Shown here piece after piece: positions 35,421 to 48,392 of a stretch of DNA of 64,000 nucleotides. Below the pieces are notes generated by a model. The model did no database searches and was not told where the DNA came from. It worked only from the letters and a program-made list of their open reading frames with translations. The stretch covers positions 91,744,858-91,808,857 of the forward strand of contig NC_088782.1 of assembly GCF_958450345.1 (NCBI RefSeq), written 5' to 3'. Every line of letters starts with the position of its first letter. Within the stretch, counting starts at the first letter, position 1. The translations under genes and the position numbers were made by a program. Origin of the DNA: Calliphora vicina. Lineage: Eukaryota; Arthropoda; Insecta; Diptera; Calliphoridae.

Positions 35421-37608
35421 CTCCAAAATGGTTTTATTAGAAAGGTCCATTCGTGAAGCCGATTTTCGAACTTTTGAAAATTTGTATGTAAAAAAATTTT
35501 GTATGTAGACACTTCTCCCAATGTATATATCCACTAAGAAGGGATTTTTGGAATTTTAAGTGGGCCAAAACTGGTAAAATCGGTATCTCCACATCTCCAT
35601 AACTAATAAAGTTAGCACCAAAAATTAAATTTAAATAGAATTGTAGTCTTTCTAAAATTCAAATGGATTTTGGCACTTTTTAGAAATTTGAACACTCTTT
35701 ACGAACACAGTTTTTACCAAAATATTATTTATTCGCTAGCATTAAGATAAACAAGATATCCTTTTTTTCAACAAAAAAAACAAACAATTTTTATTTTTTA
35801 TCGTAGTATTTAGCACACGTCGAGATTTGAATGGTAATTTTTTCTGTAAAAAATCCTATTCCAACCGCAACAGCTGTGAAATTGTCACTAAATTTATTAA
35901 TTTTATTACTAATAATTCTAAATATTATTTTAAATCAATACCTTCACTAATTTTAAGTTTTTCTTATTGAAGTAAAAGTTAAATTTTTGAAACAAAATAT
36001 TTCTTAAATTGGAAAAAAATGTATATGTTCTTAGTGTGTACATTTATGTAGTTAAACAAACAAAGTAATATTTCGTTTTTGGAACCTTTCATTTTTTTTT
36101 TTTTTTGTAATAAATACAAAACAAGTTAACACTATCGTTTGATGTAAATATTATAATCACATCACACATCAGATAGTTAAAAGAAAACAGAAAATCTCAC
36201 CCATCAGTTGAAAACAGTTTTAGTATCAGCCCTGGATACAACATTTTTAGTTGAACAAAGGAAAATGAAAAAAAGCTGATGAAATTTTTGCTAAAATGCA
36301 AAACAAAAAAGATACAAAACATCTGAATACAATGAAGCGAAAAGCGCGACTACAATTTTTTGTCAAGCCATCAAGAGTTACAACATTGTAACAGCTGTGA
36401 ACTTATATCCGTACAAATATTCACTATACAGTTTGGGATTGTGTATGCCAGTATGCATGATGTTGTATTAAAGTATATATGTGTGCATATGGATGTGTAG
36501 TTGAATATAATAAGCGGGAACAATTCATAGGGATTTACTTTAAAGGCCTTCTAAAATACATATTTTACAATTCTAAAACATTCGATACTCATTCTACTTT
36601 GCCTTCTTCTTCAGAAGATGTTCTGCAAACACATTGGTTAATCTTCAAAAACTTTATTAAAAAGTCTGAAAATTAATTGTTGAATACAAGATAAAGTAAT
36701 CATTACATAAGGCATTACTTTTCAGGTCTCCTCATAACTGAAAACCTTTTAATAGCCATTCGTGGGTATTATAGGAATCCTGAAAAAGTAGAGAGTAAAA
36801 AAGGTCTCATCCCAATGGCAAGTCGCGACGAGTAAAATGGAAACGATTTTGCAAAGCAACTGGAGGTCTCTTTACTTAATTTTTTTCTCGCTGGGTATGT
36901 ACATACCACAGAATAAGGTAAGAGGAAAAAATTCAACTCTACTGTTAAAAACTTAATTCATAAGAATGGTTTTCATACAAGGATTCTCATCATTTTTTAA
37001 TTTGTGAATCTTTTTGATTTCAGAGAAATTTACTGGCACATTCCATACACGACCCAAGTTGGAAATGTTTTTATTTAAATTACTTTTATTTCTATTAAAT
37101 CATACAAGAGTAAAAAACTCATAATCGACACTCGTAAACGTGTCGATCACATCGGCTCTAAGCTCTAATCATTACCTCAACTATTAAGCAATCATCATAT
37201 TTAGATGGCGAATCGAGGGATTCCACAAGATGGTGTATTATATGCCCTTTCTCGGAAGATGATTCACCCACCAAAATGGAGTGAAACGAACTATCCCAAA
37301 GAGAATATTTTGGGTAGTCACAGATGGCTTCAACGGCGAAGGACGCTTTTAAATTGTATGGACAGGGACAGATGTATATTTTATACTTGCTTATCAATCT
37401 TTAAAGACTATTACCTTTTCCTTCCAGTTATCATAAAACGACCCAGCGAATCGCTAGAAGTTAACATAACCAAAGAACTCATTAAGTCATCATTCTAGAA
37501 AATCTGTTATCGGCGACATGTGTAAAAAAAGGAATTTTTTGGAATTATTTCATTCGGGTGAGAACCTTCCATTCTGCATATATTTATTCTTAAGTACAGA
37601 TATTGTTT
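35421..37608. other. Unassigned AT-rich DNA
   Basis: Featureless apart from the unassigned open frame at 37158-37397. Confidence 0.45.
37158..37397 (-). other. Unidentified open frame in a locally GC-richer patch
   Basis: 79 codons on the minus strand, including the stretches SFAVEAICDYPKYSLWDSSF and HSILVGESSSEKGHIIHHLV. Base composition at about 37130-37400 is less AT-biased than the surroundings and low-complexity residues are few, so this could be a fragment of a real coding sequence. The opposite strand is also open (37205-37498). I do not recognise either product. Confidence 0.25.
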
Positions 37609-38092
37609 ATATCGTCAGCTAAAATGCAAAACAACGTATCATCAAAAAATTCGAAATTGATTTTATTATTGATTACGATTCACTACATCATATTACATAT
37701 ACATATGTACCAAATTTTAAATTTTTACTATCAAAAATAACCATGTTATAACCAAAATTGAAATTAAATTATCAAGTTCATAATTTTCTTAAACAAAATA
37801 GCGTATACACTTTGAGTAATTATGTTTTACCTTATTTTATGTAGTATCCTTTTTTTTTTATAAATTTGTTGCAATTGAAGATTTTCTGCAGTCTTTTTGA
37901 AAATTTAATGAAGTACCTTTTTTAAGTTTGTTAGTAATTAAAATAAAAAAAACATGCAAAATATGAAAATAACTGCTTTTATTTAAAATAAAAAAATATT
38001 TTTCTTTTTTATTTAAGTTTTTATTTTTTCATAAACTCCTATAAAATTATGAAAAGTTATGTTACGTTATTTTGCATTTTAAGTGACGATAT
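37609..38092. mobile_element. 484-bp element with ATATCGTCA ends
   Basis: ATATCGTCAGCTAAAATGCA at the left is mirrored by TGCATTTTAAGTGACGATAT at the right, and the match continues through AACGTA. A second copy, missing its right tip, lies at 47782-48205. Interior AT-rich, no coding potential. Target duplication uncertain. Confidence 0.75.
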
Positions 38093-38674
38093 GTATAACA
38101 ATGTGCACTTTTTAAAATATGCATCATATGAGGGACCATATGTGAAAGTATTTTAAAGAACGAAAAATGCTTTTAAGTACATTGGTATGTCTTATAGGAA
38201 ATGACATAAAGAAAGCATTACATTTCCGTTTTGAAATTTTAATATAATTTATGTTTATTTATTTGTTATTAAATTAGTTTCTAATTAAAATTATAAGAAA
38301 ATATAAAGCTATAACTTTAGCAACTTATATATTTAGCTCTAATCAATTAAATATATATGAAGCACAAACATCAGCATTATCAAGTTGTTGGTCATAGAAG
38401 TATGGACCTGTTCGGAAATGTACAACTGACCTGCAGATGATGTGCGTCTCTGATTAGTTGCACTAATGTATTTAAATTTAAAAAAATTAATTAAAAGTTT
38501 CATTGCATCATGCGTTTTTCCGATGCGTATTTAATGTTTATTTGCACATCAAATGCTGAAATATAGCATTTTCGAACTTCTGATAATTGCGGAATGCTTT
38601 TTAGATGCAGTGCTACAATGCATTTCCAAGTAGTTATAGCCTTTCAAATTAAATTCTCCACTGGTGGATGCTGT
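38093..38674. other. Unassigned AT-rich DNA
   Basis: Nothing recognised. Confidence 0.5.
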
Positions 38675-38682
38675 ATGAAGGC

Positions 38683-40775
38683 TAGAGTGCTCCAAGATTG
38701 TATGGACGAAAAAAACTTTCTAGGTACAGGCCGTCCCCCCATCTAGAATTGTTCTATGTATTGTAGAAACACATTGTGTAAAATATTAGGATGATAGGAT
38801 AACGTTAACTGGTGGCGCAACGACGCTGAAGTTTTGAGGTGCATTTACAAGGGGAAAATATGCAATTTTTTCAGTTTATGTAAAAATTTTGCCATTAAAT
38901 AATGACTTTTACAATTTAATTTAAAAGAATCGAAATGTGTACGTAATTGTCGTTATAATAAGATATAAAAGACAAAAATTGGTGAAAAAATGTTGAAGTT
39001 ATTAAAAAATCGCCAGGCCATTAACGAGTCTCAGGCCACTAGAACAAGAAATTTATGAACAAAATTAACATATTTTGAGAAATATTAAAATAAAAGCTTA
39101 TTTTTACTTAAAATATATCCATATTTACTTGTATATGAGTTTTTGTCCTCGTAGGATACCGTTAACCTATTCGCAGGTATGACAAAAAAATTAAATTTTT
39201 TTAACGGCAGTTTCAAATCTCCAATTTCAAATTTTTAAAAATTTTGTTAAACAAATTTCAGAATTTTTTGATCATCACATGGGGATTTATTAACAACATA
39301 ATAGGGAATAAAAATGTGAAAAAAGTATGTCAATACCTCCTATAGTTTTTCCGTACCTGCGATATAAATTTTGCGATTTTCGAGAAAAACTAATTTTTTG
39401 GCCATATTTTTGGGAATGACCAGAATTTTCTTACTGTAATGATTTTTAAGTAAAAGCTATTCAGAGTAATATAGTCCAGGTAATTTTAAATATAGTCTGA
39501 AAGTTTTACTAAAATCGGAAAACTTTAACCCTTAAATCGTGAAGGTCAAAGGTCAATTTTTTCAATATTTGGAATTTCTCATGGAAAGATAGAGAAATAT
39601 TATATATTTTTGGGCCGATTTTGATGAAACTTATGAAAAATATAAAATGAAGTCTAGTATTCACAATAACAGTACAAAAATGGAAATTAACCCTTAAGAG
39701 TACTTGGGGTCAAAATGATTGTGTTTTTTTCGTGATTTTAAAAGTTGAGGGTCATTTGGACCCCAAGTGCTATTAAGGGTTAATTTCCATTTTTGTACTG
39801 TTATTGTGAATACTAGACTTCATTTTATATTTTTCTTAAGTTTCATCAAAATCGGCCCAAAAATATATAATATTTCTCTATCTTTCCATGAGAAATTCCA
39901 AATATTGAAAAAATTGACCTTTGACCTTCACGATTTAAGGGTTAAAGTTTTCCGATTTTAGTAAAACTTTCAGACTATATTTAAAATTACCTGGACTATA
40001 TTATTCTGAATAGCTTTTACTTAAAAATCATTACAGTAAGGAAATTCTGGTCATTCCCCAAAATATGGCCAAAAAATTAATTTTTCTCTAAAATTGCAAA
40101 ATTTATATCGCAGGTACGGAAATACTATAGGAGGTATTGACATACTTTTTTCACATTTTTATTCCCTATTATGTTGTCAATAAATCCCCATGTGATGATC
40201 AAAAAATTCTGAAATTTGTTTAACAAAATTTTTAAAAATTTGAAATTGGAGATTTGAAACTGCCGTTAAAAAAATTTAATTTTTTTGTCATACCTGCGAA
40301 TAGGTTAACGGTATCCTACGAGGACAAAAACTCATATACAAGTAAATATGGATATATTTTAAGTAAAAATAAGCTTTTATTTTAATATTTCTCAAAATAT
40401 GTTAATTTTGTTCATAAATTTCTTGTTCTAGTGGCCTGAGACTCGTTAATGGCCTGGCGATTTTTTAATAACTTCAACATTTTTTCACCAATTTTTGTCT
40501 TTTATATCTTATTATAACGACAATTACGTACACATTTCGATTCTTTTAAATTAAATTGTAAAAGTCATTATTTAATGGCAAAATTTTTACATAAACTGAA
40601 AAAATTGCATATTTTCCCCTTGTAAATGCACCTCAAAACTTCAGCGTCGTTGCGCCACCAGTTAACGTTATCCTATCATCCTAATATTTTACACAATGTG
40701 TTTCTACAATACATAGAACAATTCTAGAGGGGGGGACGGTCAAAATTCGCAATATTATTTTTTTGGAGCACTCTA
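38683..40775. mobile_element. 2.09-kb palindromic hAT-type element with 8-bp target duplication
   Basis: The whole element is a palindrome. Arms 38683-39718 and 39752-40775 are near-identical reverse complements around a 33-base loop and differ mainly in about 30 bp just inside the tips. The tips read TAGAGTGCTCCA and TGGAGCACTCTA. The octamer ATGAAGGC flanks it on both sides (38675-38682, 40776-40783). A TAGNG start and 8-bp duplication are hAT features. No transposase motif was found in either arm, so it would move only with help. Opposed open frames within it are mirror by-products. Confidence 0.85.
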
Positions 40776-40923
40776 ATGAAGGCACTATATTTGGTTGTAT
40801 GTTTAAAATTATTAGTTTTTAATACAAAATAATTAATGAAACTTTCTTCCAATTATTACTTTTCTACTTTTAGCCTCTATTATGCTTCCAACTGTGTAAC
40901 TACATACTTACATATATACGGCG

Positions 40924-42389
40924 CACAGTGGTATGAGATTAATAAAAGAGGGAAATAAATCTGTAACTTCTAAACCCTTACGTCGATTTGAATGAAATTT
41001 CACATGCGCAAAGAGGAAGTGTAGTCGAGTTTAAGTTTTGAATTTGGACCTCATGACCCCACCAGGAGCCGGACCAGGGGTTCCCAAATTAGGACACCTC
41101 GGGTATGTTCAATTTTAAAAATGATCATATTTCTTCGTTTGTGTTCCGATTTAAAAAAAATACACATACAGAATCTCCTACGTCGTAGCAATCAATTATC
41201 TCTTATAGCTTAGGAGATATTCGCATTTGAAAATTTAATTTTCAACATTTTTACCCACACTTCACCAGTTTTTTGGTGACCGCCGTTCCAAATATTCTCC
41301 GATTTTATCCATTTTTCTTTTATAGGATTAACAATAGATCTATATATCAAATAAAGAAGTGTTTAAAAATCATGACTGAGTCCAAAGTTACATGCATTTG
41401 AATATAAAAAAATTAAAAAAGGCGACTTTTCGCATTTTTTTTTGGGAAAAAAGTACTTTTATTCTTTTTAAGTTATCTAAAAATTTTCTAAGAGGATGTA
41501 TAATGAATTGATACTTTTTGAAAAGCTAACTTTACGGCAAATACTTTAAATGAAAAAAACATTTACAACTTTTGATACCGACGGGATCAGGTCCATTCAA
41601 AAAATGCCTATTTTTCTGTAAAATTAAATTTTAGGGCAAAAATTCTCAAATCGCATACTAGATATCAAAATATAGTAACCTATTTTAGATGGCCCAATAA
41701 GTTCTTAATTATCTTGTAAAGGGTTCCGATAACCCCGCCCTTATTATGGATATTATAACCAAAAAACGAAAAAATCCCATTTTTGGGATTTTTCAAGATT
41801 TTGTTAGGAATTGCGGGATACTTCATAACAAATTTGAAAATTTGTTTTTATTTTTCCATTTCAAATAGAAAAATCTACATAACTGTGAAATTTCATTAAA
41901 AAATATTCATAAATAAAAATTTTATTTCAATTTGAAAAATTTGTATCTGTGCAAAATTCAATAAAAAGCATTTTTTGTCATATTTTTCTAAAAAGTATTT
42001 CATGAATTTTTTAATTGTGAAAAGAAAACATTTTTGAAAAGTAAACAAAATCCTCTATCCATTGATATATAACATGTCTACCTTTTGTTTTTTACGTGTC
42101 AAATAAATTAGGGAAAACTAAACAACTCGCTGAGAATTATGCGAGACGAGGAGATTCTGTATGTATAATTTTTTTTAAATCGGAACACAAACGAAGAAAT
42201 AGGATCATTTTAAAAGTTGAACATACCCGAGGTGTCCTATTTTGGGAACCCCTGGTCCCGCTCCTGGTGGGGTCATGAGGTCCAAATTCAAAACTACACT
42301 TCATCTTTGCGCATGTGAAATTTCATTCAAATCGGCATAAGGGTTTAGAAGTTACTATTTCCCTCTTTTTTTATTATCATACCACTGTG
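40924..42389. mobile_element. 1.47-kb element with long CACAGTGG inverted ends
   Basis: CACAGTGGTATGAGA at the left and its complement at the right begin inverted arms of about 265 bp (40924-41190 and 42120-42389). The arms share CCCTTACG, TTCACATGCGCAAAGA, TTTGGACCTCATGACCCCAC and CACCTCGGGTATGTTCAA. CGGCG occurs on both sides and may be a 5-bp duplication, but the exact edge is ambiguous because the tip adjoins GC. The central 900 bp carry no transposase motif. Related copies: 46275-46883 and 3552-4075. Confidence 0.8.
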
Positions 42390-42531
42390 CGGCGTACCTT
42401 GATTAGATAATAATTGTTAAAGAATAAAAATATACATAGCCCTTATTCATAATCAATTTTTAAATTTATCAAAGGTTTAGAAAACAGATTTTGTGAGGAA
42501 ATTTTTTTTTATCGCTCAAACAAAAATTGTA

Positions 42532-43680
42532 CAGTCCCTCCCTGCCTTTCGCTGGGTCAGGTCTATCAATAGACGATTTGAAGTTAGTAAGTATCGTTTA
42601 GGAAAATTGTAATTTGTTGTGCCTTTCTATGCATTTTGACCATCTAAATGTCCGAATATCGCAAGGTGATGTTGTGTAAAGCTGTTAAGATCAATGCCGC
42701 CTACAACATAGTCAATAAAGGAAAGCGGGTTTCCATGAGTCGGAAATCAGTTTTCAACATTTTTCGTAAGTAATCTAACAAAACTCCATTTGAATCATCA
42801 TCAAAAAGTTCAATTAAAAGTACCTGACCACATTTGTTTCTTTGCTGTCTTTACTTTCTTGAGTGATGGTGCGCCTACTTGTTCGGAGTCTGTGTCGGAT
42901 GAGGATCTGTCTTCATCTCTTTCAATTTCAATTATGTGACATACTCTTAAGTGAAACTCCCTCCCATTGTATAATCTTTTTCTTCTTCATTATTATCGGG
43001 ATCGTACCACAACCAACAAATTTCAGCCACCAGCGAGTCCAGTCTTTTGAATTTATATTGCGTGTCCATGGACATGTCCACTGGATGGAAGCGCTCACCA
43101 TGTTCATCTGACTCTGAGGCTAGCTGTTTGCTAAAGTATTCGAGATAGTGATACAAGAAGTGAATTTTGAGAGACATGATCACTTAAATTTTCTGGAAAT
43201 ATTTCAACATCTTGATCACATGAGCAGGTAATTGTGTGCTCTCTTGTTTTGTTTCTAGGATTGTGCTCCAGAACTAATAAAAAAAATGTCTTGGTTTTTG
43301 TCTAGTCTAAATGTAGTATTAGATGATTTTAATTGAGTTTTGTTAGATAACTTATGAACAAAATTATGAAAATCTGTTTTTCCAGGTTCCCACTCAAGGA
43401 AAACTAAAAATAGCTTTTTCCTTTATTGAGCTTAACAATTTTGCTGAACATCTCCTTGCGATATAGGAACATGAAGATGGTCAAAATGCTTGAAAAAGGC
43501 AAACATCAACAAAAATTAAAACATCCCCTATACTATACTTACTAACTTCAAATCTATATATCTCGAATGCTAAACCTGACCCAGCGAAACGCCGGGACTA
43601 TATACATTTTTTTTGACCGATATAACTTTTCCCGGTAAGCAGAACAACCGCTGTTTTGGGCTGTCGCACAGTGTAATTTT
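42532..43680. mobile_element. Fold-back element carrying a protein fragment
   Basis: The left arm (42532-42812) and right arm (43318-43680) are imperfect reverse complements. Shared blocks are TTTCGCTGGGTCAGGT, GATTTGAAGTTAGTAAGTAT, CATTTTGACCATCT, ATATCGCAAGG-GATGTT, GTCAATAAAGGAAA-like and TATCTAACAAAACTC. The right arm continues outward to CAGCCC and a CACTGTG-type tip that the left arm lacks. The 500-bp middle holds a minus-strand open frame of a recognisable protein family. The outer right arm recurs at 57935-58085. Confidence 0.7.
42947..43183 (-). pseudogene. Fragment of a dispersed arthropod protein family (SDEHGERFH motif)
   Basis: 78 codons. The stretch MSLKIHFLYHYLEYFSKQLA is followed by SESDEHGERFHPVDMSMDTQ and then LVAEICWLW. 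I recall many uncharacterised insect and other arthropod proteins with MSLKIHFLHSHLDFFPENLG-like and SDEHGERFHQD motifs followed by a conserved ADYCW; the biochemical role is not known to me. The usual RYQGRW part is replaced here, and the frame stops soon after W, so only a tail portion remains. Upstream in-frame sequence on the minus strand is broken by stops, and a separate downstream frame encodes an S/D-rich stretch. It sits in the middle of a fold-back element, so it was either captured by that element or is the relic of the element's own gene. Confidence 0.65.
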
Positions 43681-46274
43681 TAAATTTTATTTCAATTTAT
43701 TTTTTTAATTTATAAATAATTTTAAAACTGCAACCTCTAAACGTTATTTGATTTGGTAAAATTTTTAGCATTTGACTTTTGGATGACGAATAAATATTTA
43801 GACCGTGGGAGAAAAGTGCAAAAGAAAAATTTTTGAACTTATTGTTACGTTTTTATCAATGTTACAAATTGATTTTATGTCAATATTAGTAGTACTCTAG
43901 TCAAGTATGTACTACTAAAATCTAAAATTTAAATAATAGTAAAAAGTGTATTTTTGAATTTTATTTTTTAAATTATTAAAGAAACCCTTTATATTTTAAA
44001 GTAACGAATTTGACATGGTTAAGAATAGATCTTTATGACAATGAGAGGACATCTATTTTCAAAAAACTAAAAAAATATTTTTAGTATTTCCCAATATATT
44101 TTGAGAAACATCAAAAAAATATAACAAGGTTTACTGTGAAAGTGGTAACCACATTTTTCTGCGAGTTCGTTTAATAAACAAATATAAATCCAATATAAAT
44201 ACAAAAAACTTTTCACAACAAACAATTCTTCATGGTAATCTAGTTTTAGATTTAAGTGTTGAAACTCAATTTCAAATGAAACTAAATGGTTCATTGAGAT
44301 TAGAACAGAAACAGACATGATTTACATAAAATCGGATAAGTTGTAAAATTATTTGAATTTAATTAACTCCTGCGGCTGCGAAATGAAAATGAAAATCTAC
44401 GTTTTATACTCTGTTTAAAAATTAGAAGTGTAACTTATAAATTTGTTACCTTCCGCAAGAAGTGAAGAAATTTAATACTACTTTTTCATTCTATATTTTG
44501 GATAGTCATTAGTAGATAATTCGGTGTTACGATGTCCATTGTTCGTCGATAGGAAAAAAAACTTCAATGGCTCTTTGTTTACGTCTTGAATATCCAAACC
44601 GGGGTTTTCATCTTTATAAACTAAACCGGTTTGCCAAAGCTTATTTGAAAATACTGTTGAAAATCTATGATATAAAATTAAAATAATTTCATAAAGTTAG
44701 AGCCATGAATATTCAAAAATGTAAAACTTGCGAGGATTTAGTACATACACAATTCTTAACATACATATATCTGATAAGCTTCCACAGTCTCGAAATAGGA
44801 TGCCAAAACAACAATGATTCAATTTTAATATTAGTATTTAAAGGTAAATGTACGAGTAGAAACCATATAAATGGGTTTTATTATAGGAAAGCTATTACAC
44901 ATGGAAGTATAGCCAAAAAGTTTATGTATTGCTATAATTTATTTAATTTTTCTGAAAAAAAAATAATGAAAAATATAAATAGTATTTTAAAGCCTAATCT
45001 ACCGATAATTCTTCTTAATGTTTTATTTATTTCTCTTTTCAGAATGAATAATCGTTATTAATGGATTTGAAACCACAGTTGTCGCAACGACTTCTAGATC
45101 TCAATCTCGGGAACAACATTTTGAAGCTAAAGTATTTATATGGAGTATATTATGGTTTATTAATGGCTTACATCAATGTACAGGGTGTTGAGATCCAATT
45201 TCTTTGATACCTTTCAACAGGATTTAACGATGATTGCATTCAAATGAAATGACTCACTAATGAATTCCAAAATCGAAAAGCGAGTATTTATTCAGTAAAT
45301 ATATGCCCTCATTTCGTAAATCACCTAATCAATGTGATATTTATGTGGAAAGAAAAAACAAATTTTACAAAATTAGTGCTATAAGTTTTTAAAATTAATT
45401 TTATAATAACTTAAAATAAATAACTTGATCCAAGCGTGATCACTTTAGCAAAAAAAATATCAATTCAAAAACACACAAGTAGTTCTAAAAGTTACAGTTT
45501 CAAGGAAAAATTATTGAATGAAGAACTTGTTCAGAATCGTTCCGTTAAGGGTATTGGATTCGTAACGCTTCCTCAAAAATTGTTCTATATATAGTTTTAT
45601 CATCTAGATGATATCGTTTCGATATCGTTTTAATATCGTTTGGTTTATTGGGATAGTAACAATATCGACCAAAAATCATTAGTCCCAAATATTATTATTA
45701 TTTTTAATTTAAAATATTTTTTGATATTGTACATACATAACCCATTATAAATTGACCAAAAAAAAAACATAAAATCATCAAAATTTCCAAAACATTAAAA
45801 AAAAAAATTAAAAATCAAAATTTAAACAATGGGATAGTGGAAATTTAATTTTTGGTCACTAATTTATTAAAAATAAATTTCGTAGCCTATTATCTAATAT
45901 TAAATTTTAAAGTTGGACATAATAAGGTGAGTGTTTAAATTCACTAATTTTCGTTCTGTTTATCACATTTTAACAAAATGTATTTTTACGGAAAAATGTT
46001 AATTTTTGTTCAGGTAAGAATCGTTTGCTGTAATTTTTTCTTATTACAAACCAATGTGACAGGATTGAAAAGGGTTAGATTGGAGGACTTTTCGAACATC
46101 AAGTGGAGATATGGAAAATTGCATGAAAATTAGGTCATTCGTTTTATGTGGTGCAAAATTATTATCCCTTTTTTGTGGGTGACATTCAAAGCTTAAGAAT
46201 GGTAATATGAGTATATATTACGACTCGGCTGTTCGGCTTAACCGACTCTTAGGCATTCGGCGCAGGTCTCAGTT
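43681..46274. other. Unassigned AT-rich DNA
   Basis: No bounded element. A 118-codon open frame (44705-45061, plus) has no motif. A triple GATATCGTTT-like repeat is at about 45609-45640. Confidence 0.45.
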
Positions 46275-46883
46275 GCACAGTGGTATGAGAATAAAAAAAG
46301 ATGGAAATAAATCTGTAACTTCTAAACCCTTACGCCGATTTGAATGAAATTTCACATGCGCAAAGAGGAAGGGAATAAAAGTACTTTTTTCCCAAAAAAA
46401 TTGCGAGAAATCGCTTTTTTTAATGTTTTTAAATTCAAATGCATGTAACTTTGGACTCAGCTATGATTTTTAAACACTTCTTTCTTTATTTGATATATAG
46501 ATCCATTGTTAATCCTATAAAAGAAAAATGGATAAAATCGTAGGGTGGGTAAAAATGTTGAAAATTAAATTTTCAAATGCGAATATCTCCTAAGCTATAA
46601 GAGATAATTGATAGCTACGACGAGGTTTTATGTAGTGCTCGACGAGGAGATTCTATATGTGTGTTTTTTAAATCGGAACACAAACGAAGAAATATGATCA
46701 TTTTAAAAATTGAACATACCCGAGGTGTCCTACTTTGGGAATCCCTTGTGGGCTCATGAGGTCCAAATTCAAAACTTAAACTCGACTACACTTCCTCTTT
46801 GCGCATATGAAATTTCATTCATTCGTAAGGGTTTAGAAGTTACAGATTTATTTCCCTCTTTTTTTATTCTCATACCACTGTGC
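46275..46883. mobile_element. 609-bp deletion derivative of the CACAGTGG element
   Basis: GCACAGTGGTATGAGA (46275) and TCATACCACTGTGC (46883) are its ends. The left arm is kept for only about 105 bp. The rest (about 46375-46883) is the left half of 40924-42389 in reverse order, through TATCTCCTAAGCTATAAGAG and CCGAGGTGTCC. So it is an arm plus its mirrored partner with the middle lost. The open frame 46710-46901 is not a gene. Confidence 0.8.
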
Positions 46884-47348
46884 GCTGGTTGGTTACGATA
46901 ACACAATAAACATAGCATACAGAGTAGTATTATTTTAGGACATTTTTAGCTTGAAAAACAATAAAAACCATTGTGAAATATTAGGACATTATGACAATAT
47001 GACATGATAAGAAAGAGACCTTGTGAATTGACCAATTGATTAAACATTGTTTTATTGAAATAATACGAGTATACTGACCTTATATTTTTGACATATATTT
47101 TTGGGTTTTGGCTTATTAATAGAAATAACACTGATAATATAATAGGAAATGATTTTTATATGAACGTTTGAGCAAGAAGTATTTTAACCGATAATACCAA
47201 TGAATACTATTTGTATTTTTGGATAAAAAGAACGAAACGTATGTGACCTTATCATTTTGATATTCACCTTATTTATTTGTATTCAACAACTTCACTGTGT
47301 TCATTAGACTGAATTATTCAATTGAACTTGCTCGTTCAAGCACAACTA
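46884..47348. other. Unassigned AT-rich DNA
   Basis: Nothing recognised. Confidence 0.5.
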
Positions 47349-47781
47349 GGGTTTGGGGTTTCCCTGATAAATTTATTTCCCGAGAAACGGGAAAAAAAAT
47401 TTCATTTTTTTTTTCAACTAGAAAAATTAGTAGAAAAGAAAATTATTTTACAAAATTGTTTCATTTTATTAAAAGAAAAAGCAAAACAATACATTTTAAT
47501 TCAATTCTACTAACTTAAAACAAAAAAAATTTGGATAAAATATTTGGAGATCATTTGTTACTATAAAATTAAATATTAGCGATAAAATTAAATATTGCAT
47601 GATGTATAGCTAGGGTTGCCAGTTAACAAAAGTCAAATAACTGGACCATAAGAAAAATTCACCTGGATTTTTAAAAAATAACTGGACAATTTAAAAATGC
47701 ACTTATAGTTCAAAAAAGTTAAATTTAAGTTAAGTTTTTTTTTTACAAAAATAAAGAAACGTTAAATTCAGTCCTACATAC

Positions 47782-48205
47782 ATATCGTCACCTAAAATGC
47801 AAAACAACGTATCATCAAAAAATTCGAAGTTGATTTTATTATTGATTACGATTTACTACATCATATTACATATGTGTAAAAAATTTAAACTTTTACTTTA
47901 AAAAATAACGAAATTATAACCAAAATTCAAACAACGTATCATCAAGTGCATGATTTTCTTAAACAAAATATAACTTTAACGCTTTGAGTAATTAATTAAT
48001 AAATTGTATTTTACCCTATTTTAGATAGTTTCCTTATATTTTTTAATAAATTTGTTGCAATAGTATTTTTTTATGCAATTTTTATGAAAATTTAATAAGT
48101 AAATTTTTTTTAATTTAAACAAGTATCTTTAAAAACTCCTTTTTTATTTAAGATTTTATTTTTTCGTACAAATATATATTGATGATACGTTATTTTGGTT
48201 TTAGA
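47782..48205. mobile_element. ATATCGTCA element, right tip degraded
   Basis: It shares ATATCGTCACCTAAAATGCA, AACAACGTATCATCAAAAAA and TTGATTTTATTATTGATTAC with 37609-38092. On the right it keeps GATACGTTATTTTGG but not the terminal TGACGATAT. It is nested inside the hAT element. Confidence 0.7.
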
Positions 48206-48392
48206 AAACATTAATTCAAAATAACGTAAGACGCATATCATAAAAGAAAAGTGTACTTTTTTATAGAATATATTTCTAGTTTTATTGTAATCCAAATTTT
48301 AAAATTTTGATTCAATATCACAAGTGCGAGAATCCATATCAAAACGGACAGAAAACAGCTATTTTTGGATTTGACATCTTCGATTTTAATCA

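Noticed and set aside
44705..45061. 118-codon plus-strand open frame
   Set aside because: Its composition (I, N, K, L, F) is as expected from AT-rich DNA and there is no domain or neighbouring exon.
45061..45207. 48-codon frame beginning MDLKPQLSQRLLDLNL
   Set aside because: Slightly coding-like start but too short, with no homologue known to me and no splice context.
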